A stretch of DNA of 64,000 nt. Origin: Sinomonas mesophila (GTDB lineage: Bacteria > Actinomycetota > Actinomycetes > Actinomycetales > Micrococcaceae). The stretch is taken from the NCBI RefSeq assembly GCF_001999765.1, contig NZ_MTIC01000003.1, positions 395,069 to 459,068 on the forward strand, written 5' to 3'. Position 1 is the first letter of the stretch. Every line of letters begins with the position of its first letter. Under the pieces are notes generated by a model that was not told the origin of the DNA, searched no databases, and was given only the letters and a program-made list of their open reading frames with translations. The position numbers and the translations under genes were made by a program. Positions 8,932-17,790 of this stretch are shown here, piece after piece.

Positions 8932-9874
8932 GCTGCCCCGCTCCGAGCGGCCGATCGGCATCTTCGACTCGGGCGTCGGCGGCCTCACCGTTGCCCGCGC
9001 GGTGATCGACCAGCTCCCGCAGGAGTCGATCGTCTACGTCGGGGACACGGCGCACGGCCCGTATGGGCCGCTCCCGATCGCCGAGGTCCGCGCCTTCGCC
9101 CTCGGCGTCATGGACGAACTCGTCGACTCGGGGGTCAAGGCGCTCACGATCGCGTGCAACTCTGCCTCGGCCGCCGTCCTGCGCGACGCGCGCGAGCGGT
9201 ACACGGCCCGCTACGGCATCCCCGTCATCGAGGTCATCCAGCCCGCGGTGCGCCGCGCCGTCGTCGCCACCCGCAACGGGAAGGTCGGCGTGATCGGGAC
9301 GAGCACGACCATCGGCTCGCGCGCGTACGATGACACGTTCGCCGCCGCGCCCGGGCTGAGCATCACCTCGGCCGCGTGCCCGGAGTTCGTGCGCTTCGTC
9401 GAGGCCGGCGTCACGACCGGCCCCGAGCTCCTCGAGGCCGCGGAGGCGTACCTCGCCCCGCTCAAGGCCGCGGGCGTGGACACGCTCGTGCTCGGCTGCA
9501 CGCACTACCCGCTGCTCACGGGCGTCATCTCCTACGTCATGGGGGACGGCGTCACGCTCGTCTCGAGCGCCGAGGAGACCGCCAAGGACGTCTACCGTGC
9601 CCTCGTGGGCCACGGCCTCGAGCGCACGGGCGCGGCGCCCCCCGTGCACCGCTTCGTGGCCACCGGGGACCCGGGGCAGTTCGAGGTCCTGGCCCGGCGC
9701 TTCCTCGGGCCCGAGGTGCAGGGCGTCCAGCACGCCGACCACGTCTCCGCCCGGTACCCCACGGCGAGCCTCGCCCAGATCACGCCCGAGATGATCGAGG
9801 ATGCCCGCGCGCGCGGCGGGTCGGCGCGGATCTCCCACTTCGCGGCGGGCGAACCGGGCAGGATGTCACCGTGA
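8924..9874 (+). CDS. murI: Glutamate racemase MurI
   Basis: Makes D-glutamate for peptidoglycan. The 316-residue protein shows the N-terminal [18 protein letters not shown], the first catalytic Cys in [10 protein letters not shown] and the second in [12 protein letters not shown]-terminal tail of about 40 residues is longer than in the E. coli enzyme. Starts inside the end of DUF2017 and overlaps the following hydrolase by four bases (GTGA). Confidence 0.95.
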   Translation: MSELPRSERPIGIFDSGVGGLTVARAVIDQLPQESIVYVGDTAHGPYGPLPIAEVRAFALGVMDELVDSGVKALTIACNSASAAVLRDARERYTARYGIPVIEVIQPAVRRAVVATRNGKVGVIGTSTTIGSRAYDDTFAAAPGLSITSAACPEFVRFVEAGVTTGPELLEAAEAYLAPLKAAGVDTLVLGCTHYPLLTGVISYVMGDGVTLVSSAEETAKDVYRALVGHGLERTGAAPPVHRFVATGDPGQFEVLARRFLGPEVQGVQHADHVSARYPTASLAQITPEMIEDARARGGSARISHFAAGEPGRMSP

Positions 9875-10668
9875 AACTCACCATCGTCGGCTGCTCGGGA
9901 TCGTTCCCGGGCCCGAGTTCGCCCGCCTCGTGCTACCTCCTCACGGCGAATGACGGCAAGCGCGACTGGCGCATCCTGCTCGACCTTGGCTCGGGCGCCC
10001 TCGGCGTGCTCCAGCGCTACATCCACCTCTCCGACATCGACGGCGTCCTCCTGAGCCACCTGCACCCGGACCACTGCATCGACCTCACGGGCCTGCACGT
10101 GGCAGTCCACTGGGACCCACACGGCTGGCCCTCGGGGCGCATCCCGGTATGGGGGCCGGAGGCCACGGCCAAGCGCATCACGATGGCCCTCGACATGGAG
10201 CCGCCTGCCGACCTCACGGAGGACTTCGAGTTCCACCGCTGGACCCCGGGGGAGAAGGTCGAGTTCGGGCCGTTCCGCTTCGAGGCCATCACGGTGCGCC
10301 ACCCCATCGCCGAGTCCTACGCGATCCGCGTCGAGTCGGTCGAGCCCGACGGCGCGGACGGCGAGCGGCGCCGCGTGCTCGCCTACTCGGGGGACACCGA
10401 CTCGTGCCCGGGCCTCATCGAGGCCGCCCGGGACGCGGACATGTTCCTGTGCGAGGCCGCCTACCACGAGGGCCGCGACGACGCGATCGAGGGCGTGCAC
10501 CTCACGGGCCTGCGGGCCGGGCAGGCGGCGCACGATGCCGGCGCCCGCCGCCTGCTCCTGACGCACCTGCCCGTGTGGAACGACGCGAACCGCTCGGTCG
10601 AGGAGGCCCAGCGCGCGTACGACGGCCCGATCGCGGTAGCCGTCGCTGGGGTGCACTACACGATCTGA
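9871..10668 (+). CDS. MBL-fold metallo-hydrolase (RNase Z-like)
   Basis: A 265-residue metallo-beta-lactamase-fold enzyme. The zinc-binding signature [11 protein letters not shown] is at about residues 58-68, the Asp ligand in AYSGDTDSC, and downstream His residues in GVHLTG and LLTHLPVW. The N-terminus [20 protein letters not shown] is typical of the actinobacterial relatives next to murI and rph. That position beside a tRNA-processing exonuclease suggests RNA processing or cyclic phosphodiesterase activity, not proven. GTG overlaps the murI stop. Confidence 0.85.
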   Translation: MKLTIVGCSGSFPGPSSPASCYLLTANDGKRDWRILLDLGSGALGVLQRYIHLSDIDGVLLSHLHPDHCIDLTGLHVAVHWDPHGWPSGRIPVWGPEATAKRITMALDMEPPADLTEDFEFHRWTPGEKVEFGPFRFEAITVRHPIAESYAIRVESVEPDGADGERRRVLAYSGDTDSCPGLIEAARDADMFLCEAAYHEGRDDAIEGVHLTGLRAGQAAHDAGARRLLLTHLPVWNDANRSVEEAQRAYDGPIAVAVAGVHYTI

Positions 10669-10732
10669 CCCGGGACGATCTGACCGAGACGATCTGACCC
10701 GAGAGGATCGAGCCCGGCGATCCGACTCTGGA
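10658..10732. repeat. Degenerate tandem repeat derived from a stop-codon region
   Basis: Starting in the last codons of the MBL hydrolase, the motif ACGATCTGACCCGGG is repeated about four to five times with decay (ACGATCTGACCGAG, ACGATCTGACCCGAG, AGGATCGAGCCCGG, CGATCCGACTCTGG). The unit is about 14-15 bases and includes the gene's own stop codon. It ends at the rph -10 box. Confidence 0.6.
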
Positions 10733-10744
10733 TAAGCTGGGGTC

Positions 10745-11509
10745 ATGATCCCGAGCTCTGAGCACCCTCTCTCCACCGTGCGCGCCGACGGCCGCTCCCC
10801 GGACCAGCTGCGCCCGATCTCGATCACTCGCGGGTGGTCCAAGCAGGCGGAGGGCTCGGCCCTCATCGAGTTCGGGAACACGCGCGTGCTGTGCACGGCG
10901 TCCTTCACCGAGGGCGTGCCGCGCTGGCTCAAGGGCGAGGGCCGCGGCTGGGTCACGGCCGAGTACGCGATGCTCCCGCGCGCGACGAACACGCGCTCCG
11001 ACCGCGAGTCGGTCAAGGGCCGCATCGGCGGCCGCACGCACGAGATCTCGCGCCTCATCGGCCGGTCGCTGCGATCGATCATCGACACGAAGGCGCTCGG
11101 CGAGAACACGGTCGTCCTCGACTGCGACGTCCTCCAGGCCGACGGCGGGACCCGCACCGCCGCGATCACCGGGGCCTTCGTCGCGCTCGCCGAGGCCGTG
11201 CGGTGGGCCAAGGAGAAGGGCCTCATCGAGCCCGGCGCCGACCCGCTCATCGACACGGTCTCGGCCGTGTCGGTGGGGATCATCGACGGCGTGCCCATGC
11301 TCGACCTGCCCTACGTCGAGGACGTGCGCGCCGAGACCGACATGAACGTCGTCGTGACCGGCTCGGGGAAGTTCGTCGAGGTCCAGGGCACGGCCGAGGG
11401 CGCGCCGTTCGACCGGGAGGAGCTTGACAGCCTCCTCGACCTCGCGCTCCTGGGCACGGCTCAGCTCGCGGACATCCAGCGGGAGACACTTGCGGAGGCG
11501 CTCAGGTGA
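10745..11509 (+). CDS. rph: Ribonuclease PH
   Basis: Phosphorolytic 3'-5' exoribonuclease that trims tRNA 3' ends. Length 254 is typical. Landmarks are the N-terminal [22 protein letters not shown] start region, the [21 protein letters not shown] arginine cluster, [18 protein letters not shown] with catalytic residues, and [18 protein letters not shown] lies six bases after TAAGCT (10733-10738), so it is probably leaderless. It overlaps rdgB by four bases (GTGA). Confidence 0.96.
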   Translation: MIPSSEHPLSTVRADGRSPDQLRPISITRGWSKQAEGSALIEFGNTRVLCTASFTEGVPRWLKGEGRGWVTAEYAMLPRATNTRSDRESVKGRIGGRTHEISRLIGRSLRSIIDTKALGENTVVLDCDVLQADGGTRTAAITGAFVALAEAVRWAKEKGLIEPGADPLIDTVSAVSVGIIDGVPMLDLPYVEDVRAETDMNVVVTGSGKFVEVQGTAEGAPFDREELDSLLDLALLGTAQLADIQRETLAEALR

Positions 11510-12162
11510 CATACGACGGCGAGCGGCCGGCCGCCGCTGACCTCGCGCCGAGGCTCGTCCTCGCCACCCACAACCAGGGCAAGCTCGCCGAGCTGCGGGC
11601 GCTCCTGCGCGGCCAGGTGGCCGGCCTCGACGTCGACACGCAGGTCGTGGACGCGGGCGCCGTGGGCGGGCCGGACGTGGTCGAGGACGGCGTGACGTTC
11701 GCCGAGAACGCCCTGCTCAAGGCTCGCGCGGTCGCCGCCGCGACGGGTCTGCCAGCGATCGCGGACGACTCCGGACTCGCCGTCGACGTCCTCGGCGGCG
11801 CGCCCGGCATCTTCTCGGCCCGCTGGGCCGGCCGCCACGGCGACGACCGGGCGAACCTCGAGCTCCTCCTCGCCCAGCTCTCCGACGTGCGGGACGAGCA
11901 CCGGCAGGCGGCCTTCGTCTGCGCGGCCGCGCTCGTCGACCCGGGGGCGAGGGTGCCGGAGACGGTCGAGACGGGCCGGCTCGAGGGCACGCTCCTGCGC
12001 CAGCCGCAGGGCGAGGGCGGCTTCGGCTACGACCCGATCCTGCGGCCGGCCGGCCTCGAGGTCAGCTGCGCCGAGCTCACGCGCGAGCAGAAGAACGCCA
12101 TCAGCCACCGCGGCCGGGCCTTCCGGGCGCTCCTGCCCGCGATCATCGCGGCCCTCCGCTGA
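11506..12162 (+). CDS. rdgB: XTP/dITP diphosphatase RdgB (HAM1 family)
   Basis: Removes non-canonical purine triphosphates to protect DNA and RNA. The 218-residue protein has the nucleotide-binding start [33 protein letters not shown], the catalytic block [20 protein letters not shown], and [16 protein letters not shown] overlaps the rph stop codon, the usual rph-rdgB coupling. It converges on dedA across the long hairpin at 12169-12231. Confidence 0.95.
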   Translation: MTYDGERPAAADLAPRLVLATHNQGKLAELRALLRGQVAGLDVDTQVVDAGAVGGPDVVEDGVTFAENALLKARAVAAATGLPAIADDSGLAVDVLGGAPGIFSARWAGRHGDDRANLELLLAQLSDVRDEHRQAAFVCAAALVDPGARVPETVETGRLEGTLLRQPQGEGGFGYDPILRPAGLEVSCAELTREQKNAISHRGRAFRALLPAIIAALR

Positions 12163-12168
12163 AGACAG

Positions 12169-12231
12169 CAACGCCGCATCGCAACACGCCGAAAAGGACG
12201 GATCTTTCCAGCGTGTTGCGATGCGGCGTTG
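12169..12231. terminator. Long perfect palindrome, family A copy 1, between convergent genes
   Basis: Arms at 12169-12189 and 12211-12231 pair perfectly over 21 bases (left arm begins CAACGCCGCATCGCAACACG); the loop is 21 bases. It lies between the ends of rdgB and dedA, so it could terminate transcription both ways. The same arms recur at 27244-27306 and 39893-39957, so it is a dispersed repeat and not a one-off hairpin. Confidence 0.8.
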
Positions 12232-12243
12232 AGGTGTGAGGGA

Positions 12244-13053
12244 CTACTTCCCGTCCGGGTGCGTCTTGCGCTCCTCGACGGGCTCGTGCTCCTCGATGAA
12301 CTCGTCCACGACGTCGGTGCCGAAGCGCTCCGCCTGCTTCTTCGCGGAGATGCCGCGGACGAACTCGAGGATGATCGGCAGGACCGAGACGAGGACGATC
12401 GCGATGAAGATGATGTCGATGTTGTCCCCGACCCACTGGTACTGGCCGAGCCACGCGCCGAGCAGCGTCACGCCGCCGCCCCACAGGAGCGCGCCGATGA
12501 CGTTGTAGAGGAAGAACTTGCCCTTCCCCATCTGGGCGACCCCCACGATCACGGGCACGAAGGTGCGGATGATCGGCACGAAGCGGGCCAGGATGAGGGC
12601 CTTGCCGCCGTGCTTCTCGAAGAACGCGTGCGCCTTCTCGACGTTCTCGCGCTTGAACAGGCGCGAGTCCGGACGGTTGAAGATGGCCGGGCCGGCCTTC
12701 GAGCCGATGAGGTATCCGGCCTGGTTGCCGATGACCGCGGCGACGATGATGAGGCCCGCCATGGCCCAGAGGTTGAACTGGATGGCCCCCGTCGCGACGA
12801 GGAGCCCGGCGGTGAAGAGCATCGAGTCGCCGGGAAGGAAGAAGCCCACGAGCAGCCCGGTCTCGGCGAAGACGATGCCGCACACGAGGAGCACGACCCA
12901 CGGCCCCAGCGGTGAGTTGCGCAGGAACACGTCCGGGTTGAGCCAGTCGGGCAGGAACGAGGCCATGTGCGGCTGCACGGCGAGGGCCTGCACGGCCAGC
13001 CCGTTGAGCGCCTCGGTCGCAGCGGGCAGGGAGGTCAGGAGCGTCGGAGTCAC
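12244..13053 (-). CDS. DedA/VTT-family membrane protein
   Basis: A 269-residue inner-membrane protein of the DedA family, some of whose members flip phospholipid or undecaprenyl-phosphate carriers. The family core is visible: FAETGLLVGFFLPGDSMLF, VIGNQAGYLIGSKAG, then the hallmark GGKALILARFVPIIRTF and VIGALLWGGGV. The C-terminal 40 residues are charged and cytoplasmic. GTG 13053 lies six bases after TAGGCT (13060-13065 complement), a leaderless start, divergent from the exonuclease gene. Exact substrate unknown. Confidence 0.9.
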   Translation of the reverse strand: MTPTLLTSLPAATEALNGLAVQALAVQPHMASFLPDWLNPDVFLRNSPLGPWVVLLVCGIVFAETGLLVGFFLPGDSMLFTAGLLVATGAIQFNLWAMAGLIIVAAVIGNQAGYLIGSKAGPAIFNRPDSRLFKRENVEKAHAFFEKHGGKALILARFVPIIRTFVPVIVGVAQMGKGKFFLYNVIGALLWGGGVTLLGAWLGQYQWVGDNIDIIFIAIVLVSVLPIILEFVRGISAKKQAERFGTDVVDEFIEEHEPVEERKTHPDGK

Positions 13054-13140
13054 CCCCCAAGCCTACGGGAGAAAGCCTGTGCACCCGCTGTGGCGTGTGG
13101 CTCACGGGCGCGGGGCCCGGGCGCGGCTAGACTCGTCGCC

Positions 13141-14196
13141 GTGCCCCTGGACTTCACTGCGATCGACTTCGAGACGGCCAATGGGTTCCGGGGCTCCCCC
13201 TGCTCGGTGGGCCTCGTGCGCGTCCGGGACGGGCGCGCGGTCGAGCGCGCGCACTGGCTCATGCGGCCCCCGGAGGGCCATGACCACTTCGACCCGCGCA
13301 ACGTCGCGGTCCACGGCATCAGGCCGGAGGACGTGGCGCACGCTCCGCGCTTCGCCGACGTCTTCGCGGAGATCGGCGGGTTCATCGGCGACGACGTCCT
13401 CGCCGCCCACAACGCGGCCTTCGACCTCGGCGTGATCCGCTCGGCCCTCGAGGTCAGCGCCCTGCCGGCCCCGGCCTACGACTACGCGTGCACCGTGGTC
13501 CTCTCGCGCCGCACCTACGACCTGCCCTCGCACTCGCTGCCCTTCGCCGCGCGCGCCGCCGGCGTCGAGCTCGAACGCCACCACGACGCCGCCGAGGACG
13601 CCGCAGCGTGCGCCGGGGTCCTCGTGGACATCGCCCGGCGGCACGGGGCGGACAGCGTCGGGGGCGTCTACGGCGCGCTGGGCCTCTCGCTCCCGCGCCA
13701 GGACGGCTTCGTCCCCGGGGTCGACGAGCCCTCGCGCCCCACCGCGCGTGCCATCGCGCGCACGGGCCCGGGCGCCCCGGACAGGGGACGCACGACGGCG
13801 GGACGCGCCCCGCGATCGCGCCCCGCCGGCACGGGGCGTGCGTGGGCGCCGTGGCCGACCGAGGGCGCGAACCCGCTCGCCAACGCCGCCGCAGACCCCA
13901 ACCATCCCCTCTTCGGGCACCGCATCGTCTTCACGGGCACGCTCGGCATGACGCGTTCCGAGGCCAAGGAGCGGGCCGCAGCCCTCGGCGCGCAGCCCGC
14001 GAGCACGGTCACGCGCGCGACGACGATCCTCGTCGTCGGGGACGGCTTCGTCGCCTCGGACCTCGTCTCCGGCCGCGTGACGTCCAAGGCCCGCCGGGTG
14101 CTCGAGCTGCGCGAGCGGGGCCAGCGGGTCGAGGTCCTCTCCGAGGCCGAGTTCCTGCAGATGCTGGGCGGGCGGTGGCCCGCCCGCAGCGCCTAG
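13141..14196 (+). CDS. DEDDh exonuclease with C-terminal BRCT domain (DnaQ-like)
   Basis: A 351-residue protein. Residues 1-165 form a DnaQ-type 3'-5' exonuclease: TAIDFETANG holds the first catalytic Asp/Glu, LAAHNAAFDLGVI the second Asp, and ERHHDAAEDAAA the His-x5-Asp pair. A basic Pro/Arg linker follows, and about residues 255-345 form a BRCT domain (FGHRIVFTGTLGMTRSEA, ATILVVGDG, EAEFLQML). Polymerase epsilon-like proteins with BRCT are common in Actinobacteria and probably act in repair. GTG lies seven bases after TAGACT (13128-13133), so leaderless. Confidence 0.9.
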   Translation: MPLDFTAIDFETANGFRGSPCSVGLVRVRDGRAVERAHWLMRPPEGHDHFDPRNVAVHGIRPEDVAHAPRFADVFAEIGGFIGDDVLAAHNAAFDLGVIRSALEVSALPAPAYDYACTVVLSRRTYDLPSHSLPFAARAAGVELERHHDAAEDAAACAGVLVDIARRHGADSVGGVYGALGLSLPRQDGFVPGVDEPSRPTARAIARTGPGAPDRGRTTAGRAPRSRPAGTGRAWAPWPTEGANPLANAAADPNHPLFGHRIVFTGTLGMTRSEAKERAAALGAQPASTVTRATTILVVGDGFVASDLVSGRVTSKARRVLELRERGQRVEVLSEAEFLQMLGGRWPARSA

Positions 14197-14270
14197 CCGA
14201 GGAGGTCCGGCCGGTCACGCGACGCAACAGTCCTTCCGGGGCGGCTCGCCGGATCCCTAGGCTGGTGGGC

Positions 14271-14846
14271 ATGACCGAGAGCCAGACCGGATTCGCGCAG
14301 ACCGGATTCGCCCACGTCGATGCTACTGAGGTGGTCAGCGTCGCACCCCGCCAGAGCCTTCTGCGGCGCGCGTTCGCCTTCCCCAACCCCGTCAACGAGT
14401 ACGCGGCGCGCGCGACGGCGGGCATCGTGGTCGTCCTGAGCCTCGCCGCGCTGCTGACCCAGTCCGGGTGGGCGCTGTGGGCCATCGCTATCGGCTTCGC
14501 GCTGCGCGTCGCGGGCGGGCCCCGCTACTCCCCGGAGGGCCGGCTCGCGGTGCACGTCATCGCCCCGCGCCTCGGCCCGGCGCGCCTCGTGGCGGGACCG
14601 CCCAAGCGCTTCGCCCAGGGGATCGGGCTCGTCGTCTCGACGGCCGCCGCGATCCTGCACGCGTCGGGCCTCGTCGTCGCCGCCTGGAGCGTCCTCGGCA
14701 TCCTCATCGTGGCCGCGTCGCTCGAGGCCTTCGTGGGCTTCTGCCTCGGCTGCTGGATCTTCGGCCGGCTCCAGGACGCTGGCCTGATCCCGGCATCGGT
14801 GTGCGAAGCCTGCTCGAGCGTCGGCAGCGCCCGCAGCGGACGCTGA
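14271..14846 (+). CDS. DUF4395 family membrane protein
   Basis: A 191-residue membrane protein with four hydrophobic segments. The DUF4395 signature is FPNPVNEYAARATAG near the start and the FVGFCLGCWIFGRL segment with two Cys near the C-terminus. The N-terminus has a small internal duplication (QTGFA twice). Members often accompany thioredoxin-like or rhodanese genes; none is adjacent here. ATG lies seven bases after TAGGCT (14258-14263), so probably leaderless. Function unknown. Confidence 0.85.
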   Translation: MTESQTGFAQTGFAHVDATEVVSVAPRQSLLRRAFAFPNPVNEYAARATAGIVVVLSLAALLTQSGWALWAIAIGFALRVAGGPRYSPEGRLAVHVIAPRLGPARLVAGPPKRFAQGIGLVVSTAAAILHASGLVVAAWSVLGILIVAASLEAFVGFCLGCWIFGRLQDAGLIPASVCEACSSVGSARSGR

Positions 14847-14858
14847 CCGAGGCCGCGC

Positions 14859-15821
14859 TCAGGCCCCCGTGACCGCCGCGAGGCGCGCCGCCACGCCGTC
14901 GGCCGCCGCCATCCCCGCCGTCCGCTCCGCCCAGGCGGAGGGCACGGCGGCCGGGCCCCACAGCGTGCCCAGGAGCGCGCCCGCGATGGCCGCCGCGTCG
15001 CTCCCGTGCCCCGCGGCGAGGCCGACGCCCGCCGCGAACGCCCCGTCCAGAGGCTCGCCGGACCGCCCGGCGCTCTCGGCCGCGAGGACCGCCGACGCCG
15101 CACGGCCGAGGGCCTGGGCGGCGGGTCCCGCCCCGACGCCCACGCCACCGATCCCGTCCAGTGCGGACAGGACGTCCGGGTCCGGGACCCGCAGCGAGGC
15201 GACCTGCGCGCGCGCCGAGCCGAGCGCCGTCGCGGCGTCGGCGCCGAGCGCGAGGTAGTGGGCCGTCGCGGCGACGGCGACGGCGGCCTGGACGGCAGGC
15301 GCGGCCCCGTGGGTCAGATGGGCGGCGTCCGCGCTCATCTTGGCGACGGCGGCCGCCGGGATGTGGGGGACGAGGCCGAAGGGGGCCGTGTGCGCGGCGG
15401 CCCCGGCGTCGTCGTGTGCGAGGCCGAGCGGGCGCGCCGGCGTGCCCATCTCGCCCGAGGCGAGCGAGTCCACCCACGCCGGCAGCGGGCGCGCGGGCAC
15501 CCGCACGCCCTCCTGGCCGTCGAGCCAACGCGCCTGCGCAACGGGGGCAGAGGGGGCGATCGGCACGCCCTGGCCGCCGAGCCAGCGCAGGGACGCGAGC
15601 CACACGCACGCCGCCTCGTCCGCGTGCACGCCGTCGTTCGCCCACTCGATGGCCTCGGCGAGCGCATCCGCGGTGAAGAGCGTGAGCTGGCCGGCGGCGC
15701 CGAGGGGGCGCGAGGCCGGGCCCGGCGCGTCGGTGCCGGCGGGGTCGAGGGCGGCCGCCTCGGCGACGGCGGTGCCCGCGAGGCAGCCGTGGATCCGCTC
15801 GGCGGCAGTGGGAGTGCTCAT
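14859..15821 (-). CDS. ADP-ribosylglycohydrolase family protein
   Basis: About 320 residues, Ala-rich. The N-terminal ERIHGCLAGTAVAEA and the C-terminal DGAFAAGVGLAAGHGSDAAAIAGALLGTLWG match the ADP-ribosylglycohydrolase fold, which removes ADP-ribose from proteins or small molecules using two Mg ions. The usual N-terminal GDALG motif is degenerate (GTAVAEA), so catalytic competence is in doubt while the late GSDAAAIAG metal-binding region is kept. ATG 15821 lies seven bases after TAGATT (15829-15834 complement), leaderless. Confidence 0.8.
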   Translation of the reverse strand: MSTPTAAERIHGCLAGTAVAEAAALDPAGTDAPGPASRPLGAAGQLTLFTADALAEAIEWANDGVHADEAACVWLASLRWLGGQGVPIAPSAPVAQARWLDGQEGVRVPARPLPAWVDSLASGEMGTPARPLGLAHDDAGAAAHTAPFGLVPHIPAAAVAKMSADAAHLTHGAAPAVQAAVAVAATAHYLALGADAATALGSARAQVASLRVPDPDVLSALDGIGGVGVGAGPAAQALGRAASAVLAAESAGRSGEPLDGAFAAGVGLAAGHGSDAAAIAGALLGTLWGPAAVPSAWAERTAGMAAADGVAARLAAVTGA

Positions 15822-15915
15822 GGGCCACAATCTACCGGGTATCCTTCACGGGCAGAGCCGTGCCCGCAGTGCACCGGAGCCGGCCGACGCGAGGCCGAAG
15901 GGACGAGAGGGACTC

Positions 15916-16272
15916 ATGCGCGAACCCGCGTGGCGCAGGACAGGGACGACCCCCGACTACCGCTTCTCGCTCGCGAACGAGCGCACGTTCCTCGCGTGGC
16001 TGCGCACGGCGCTCGCGCTCCTGGCCGGCGCCGTCGCGCTCGACCAGCTGACGCCCAACATCGCGCCCGCCCTCGTGCGCGGGATCCTGGCGGTGGCCCT
16101 CGCGGGCGTCGGGGCGGCCCTCGCGGCGCTTGCGTACCGGCGCTGGTCGCTCGCCGAGCAGGCCATGCGCCACGGGCGCGAGCTGCCGTTCTCGAGGGTC
16201 ATGCTCGGGATGACCCTCGTCGTGGCCCTCGCCGCGCTTGCCTTCGCCGTGCTCGTCGTGGTCCGGCCGTGA
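15916..16272 (+). CDS. YidH/DUF202 family membrane protein
   Basis: A 118-residue protein with three membrane segments. The conserved N-terminal helix FSLANERTFLAWLRTALALL is the DUF202/YidH hallmark. Function unknown. It overlaps the next gene by four bases (GTGA); the two form the common tandem DUF202 pair, probably a heteromeric membrane complex (inference). Ribosome site GAGAGGGACTC precedes the ATG. Confidence 0.88.
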   Translation: MREPAWRRTGTTPDYRFSLANERTFLAWLRTALALLAGAVALDQLTPNIAPALVRGILAVALAGVGAALAALAYRRWSLAEQAMRHGRELPFSRVMLGMTLVVALAALAFAVLVVVRP

Positions 16273-16634
16273 CCGTCCCGGCCGCCCCGGGCGCGGGGGG
16301 AGAGGCGCGGGACCCGGGCCTGCAGCCCGAGCGCACTTCCCTGTCCTGGCGGCGCACACTCCTCTCGCTCATCATCCTGGACCTGCTCGTGTGGCGCGCG
16401 TGGCTCGTCGCGGCGGACGACGGCGGGCGCGGCCCCGGCGTCGTGGCCGCGCTCGGCGTGTGCGCGGGCGCCGCGGCGACGGCCACCGCCGTCCTCGCCC
16501 TGTGCGCGCGGGCCCGCCGGCGTGAGCTTCGTCACGGCACTCAGGCGCCGCCCGCCGCCCTCATGCGCTGGGCCACGGCGGCCCTCGTGGTGCTCGGAGC
16601 GGCGACGATCGCCGTCATCCTGCTCGGGCGGTAA
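16269..16634 (+). CDS. DUF202 family membrane protein
   Basis: A 121-residue partner of the preceding protein, with the related helix GLQPERTSLSWRRTLLSLII and three hydrophobic segments. GTG overlaps the upstream stop codon. Family members across Actinobacteria occur as this same overlapping pair; no activity is known. Confidence 0.85.
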   Translation: MTVPAAPGAGGEARDPGLQPERTSLSWRRTLLSLIILDLLVWRAWLVAADDGGRGPGVVAALGVCAGAAATATAVLALCARARRRELRHGTQAPPAALMRWATAALVVLGAATIAVILLGR

Positions 16635-16717
16635 CCTTCACTGGGACCGGCGCAGGCCCCGCCGAACCGCTGCGGACACCCGCAGAGACCACGAAAGCTC
16701 CACGAAAGAGGACTTCC

Positions 16718-17722
16718 ATGACCACCACCGTGGCCGACCGCACGCCTGCGACGGCGCCCGAATACGGCGTCGTCGCCAAGCTCTCCGCCGAGGCCTTCGG
16801 CACCTTCCTGCTCGTCTTCGGCGCGCTCGGCGTGGCCCTGTTCAGCAACCCCTCGGCGGCGCCGATCCCGACGCCGCTCGCGCTCGGCCTGGCCCTCGCG
16901 GTCGGCATCGCCGCGGTGGGCCACGTCTCCGGCGGCCACTTCAACCCGGCCGTGACCCTCGGCCTCGCGGTCGCGGGGCGCACCAACTGGCGGCTCGTCC
17001 CCGGATACATCGCGGCGCAGCTCGTCGGCGGCCTCCTGGGCGCGCTCGTGCTCTGGGTCAGCGTGCGCACGCTGCCGAACCTGAGCAACGTCCAGACGAT
17101 CTTCTCCCAGCTCTCCAACGGGTTCGGCGAGCACTCGCCGAACCAGTTCCCGCTCGCCGCGGGCCTCCTTGCCGAGGTCGTGTCGGCTGGCGCCTTCGTG
17201 GCGGTCGTCCTGGCCGTGACGAGCCGCCGCGCCATCAAGGGCATGGCGCCGTGGGCCATCGGGCTCGGCCTCGCCGTCCTCGTCCAAGGCATCGCGCCGA
17301 TCACGAACGCGGGCCTCAACCCCGCCCGCTCGACCGCGACGGCGGTGTTCGCCGAGCCCGGCGTGCTCGCCCAGCTGTGGCTCTTCTGGGTCGCCCCGAT
17401 CCTGGGCGCCGTGATCGTCGGCCTCATCTTCCGCGGCTTCGGCTCGCCCGAGGACCTCCACCGCGCCACCGCAGGCGCCCTCGCCGACGTGACAGCCGAG
17501 GCCACGCGCGACGACGGCGCCCGCGCCTCGGACGCGGCGGTGGCCGCCGCCGCTGCGGAGACGGCTGAGGACGCGGCCGCCGCGGAGGCCCAGGGAGAGA
17601 CCGCCGGGACCGCGACGGCGGAGCCCCAGGCCGCCCAGCCCCAAGCTGCCGAGACCCCGGCCGCCGAGACCCCGCGCAGCCCGGAGGACGACGCGCGCGA
17701 CTTCTTCGACAAGAACCGCTGA
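16718..17722 (+). CDS. Aquaporin (MIP family) with long acidic/alanine C-terminal tail
   Basis: Six-span water channel of the AqpZ type. The two pore motifs are SGGHFNPAVTLG (Asn at about residue 76) and AGLNPARSTATAVF (Asn at about 201). The channel core ends near residue 247; about 85 further residues, mostly Ala, Glu, Thr and Pro, form a predicted disordered cytoplasmic tail absent from E. coli AqpZ. Ribosome site AAAGAGGA lies upstream of the ATG. Stand-alone gene, followed by an inverted repeat at 17744-17776. Confidence 0.92.
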   Translation: MTTTVADRTPATAPEYGVVAKLSAEAFGTFLLVFGALGVALFSNPSAAPIPTPLALGLALAVGIAAVGHVSGGHFNPAVTLGLAVAGRTNWRLVPGYIAAQLVGGLLGALVLWVSVRTLPNLSNVQTIFSQLSNGFGEHSPNQFPLAAGLLAEVVSAGAFVAVVLAVTSRRAIKGMAPWAIGLGLAVLVQGIAPITNAGLNPARSTATAVFAEPGVLAQLWLFWVAPILGAVIVGLIFRGFGSPEDLHRATAGALADVTAEATRDDGARASDAAVAAAAAETAEDAAAAEAQGETAGTATAEPQAAQPQAAETPAAETPRSPEDDARDFFDKNR

Positions 17723-17743
17723 GCCGAGAACCTGCGCCGCGGG

Positions 17744-17776
17744 CCGGTGGCGCCGCAGAAATGTCGGTGCCACCGG
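17744..17776. terminator. Inverted repeat after the aquaporin gene
   Basis: CCGGTGGC at 17744-17751 pairs with GCCACCGG at 17769-17776 around a 17-base loop. It could end the aquaporin transcript. The right arm touches the -10 box of sbcD (17778-17783), so it may also affect that promoter. Confidence 0.45.
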
Positions 17777-17790
17777 CTAGCCTCGCTCGC

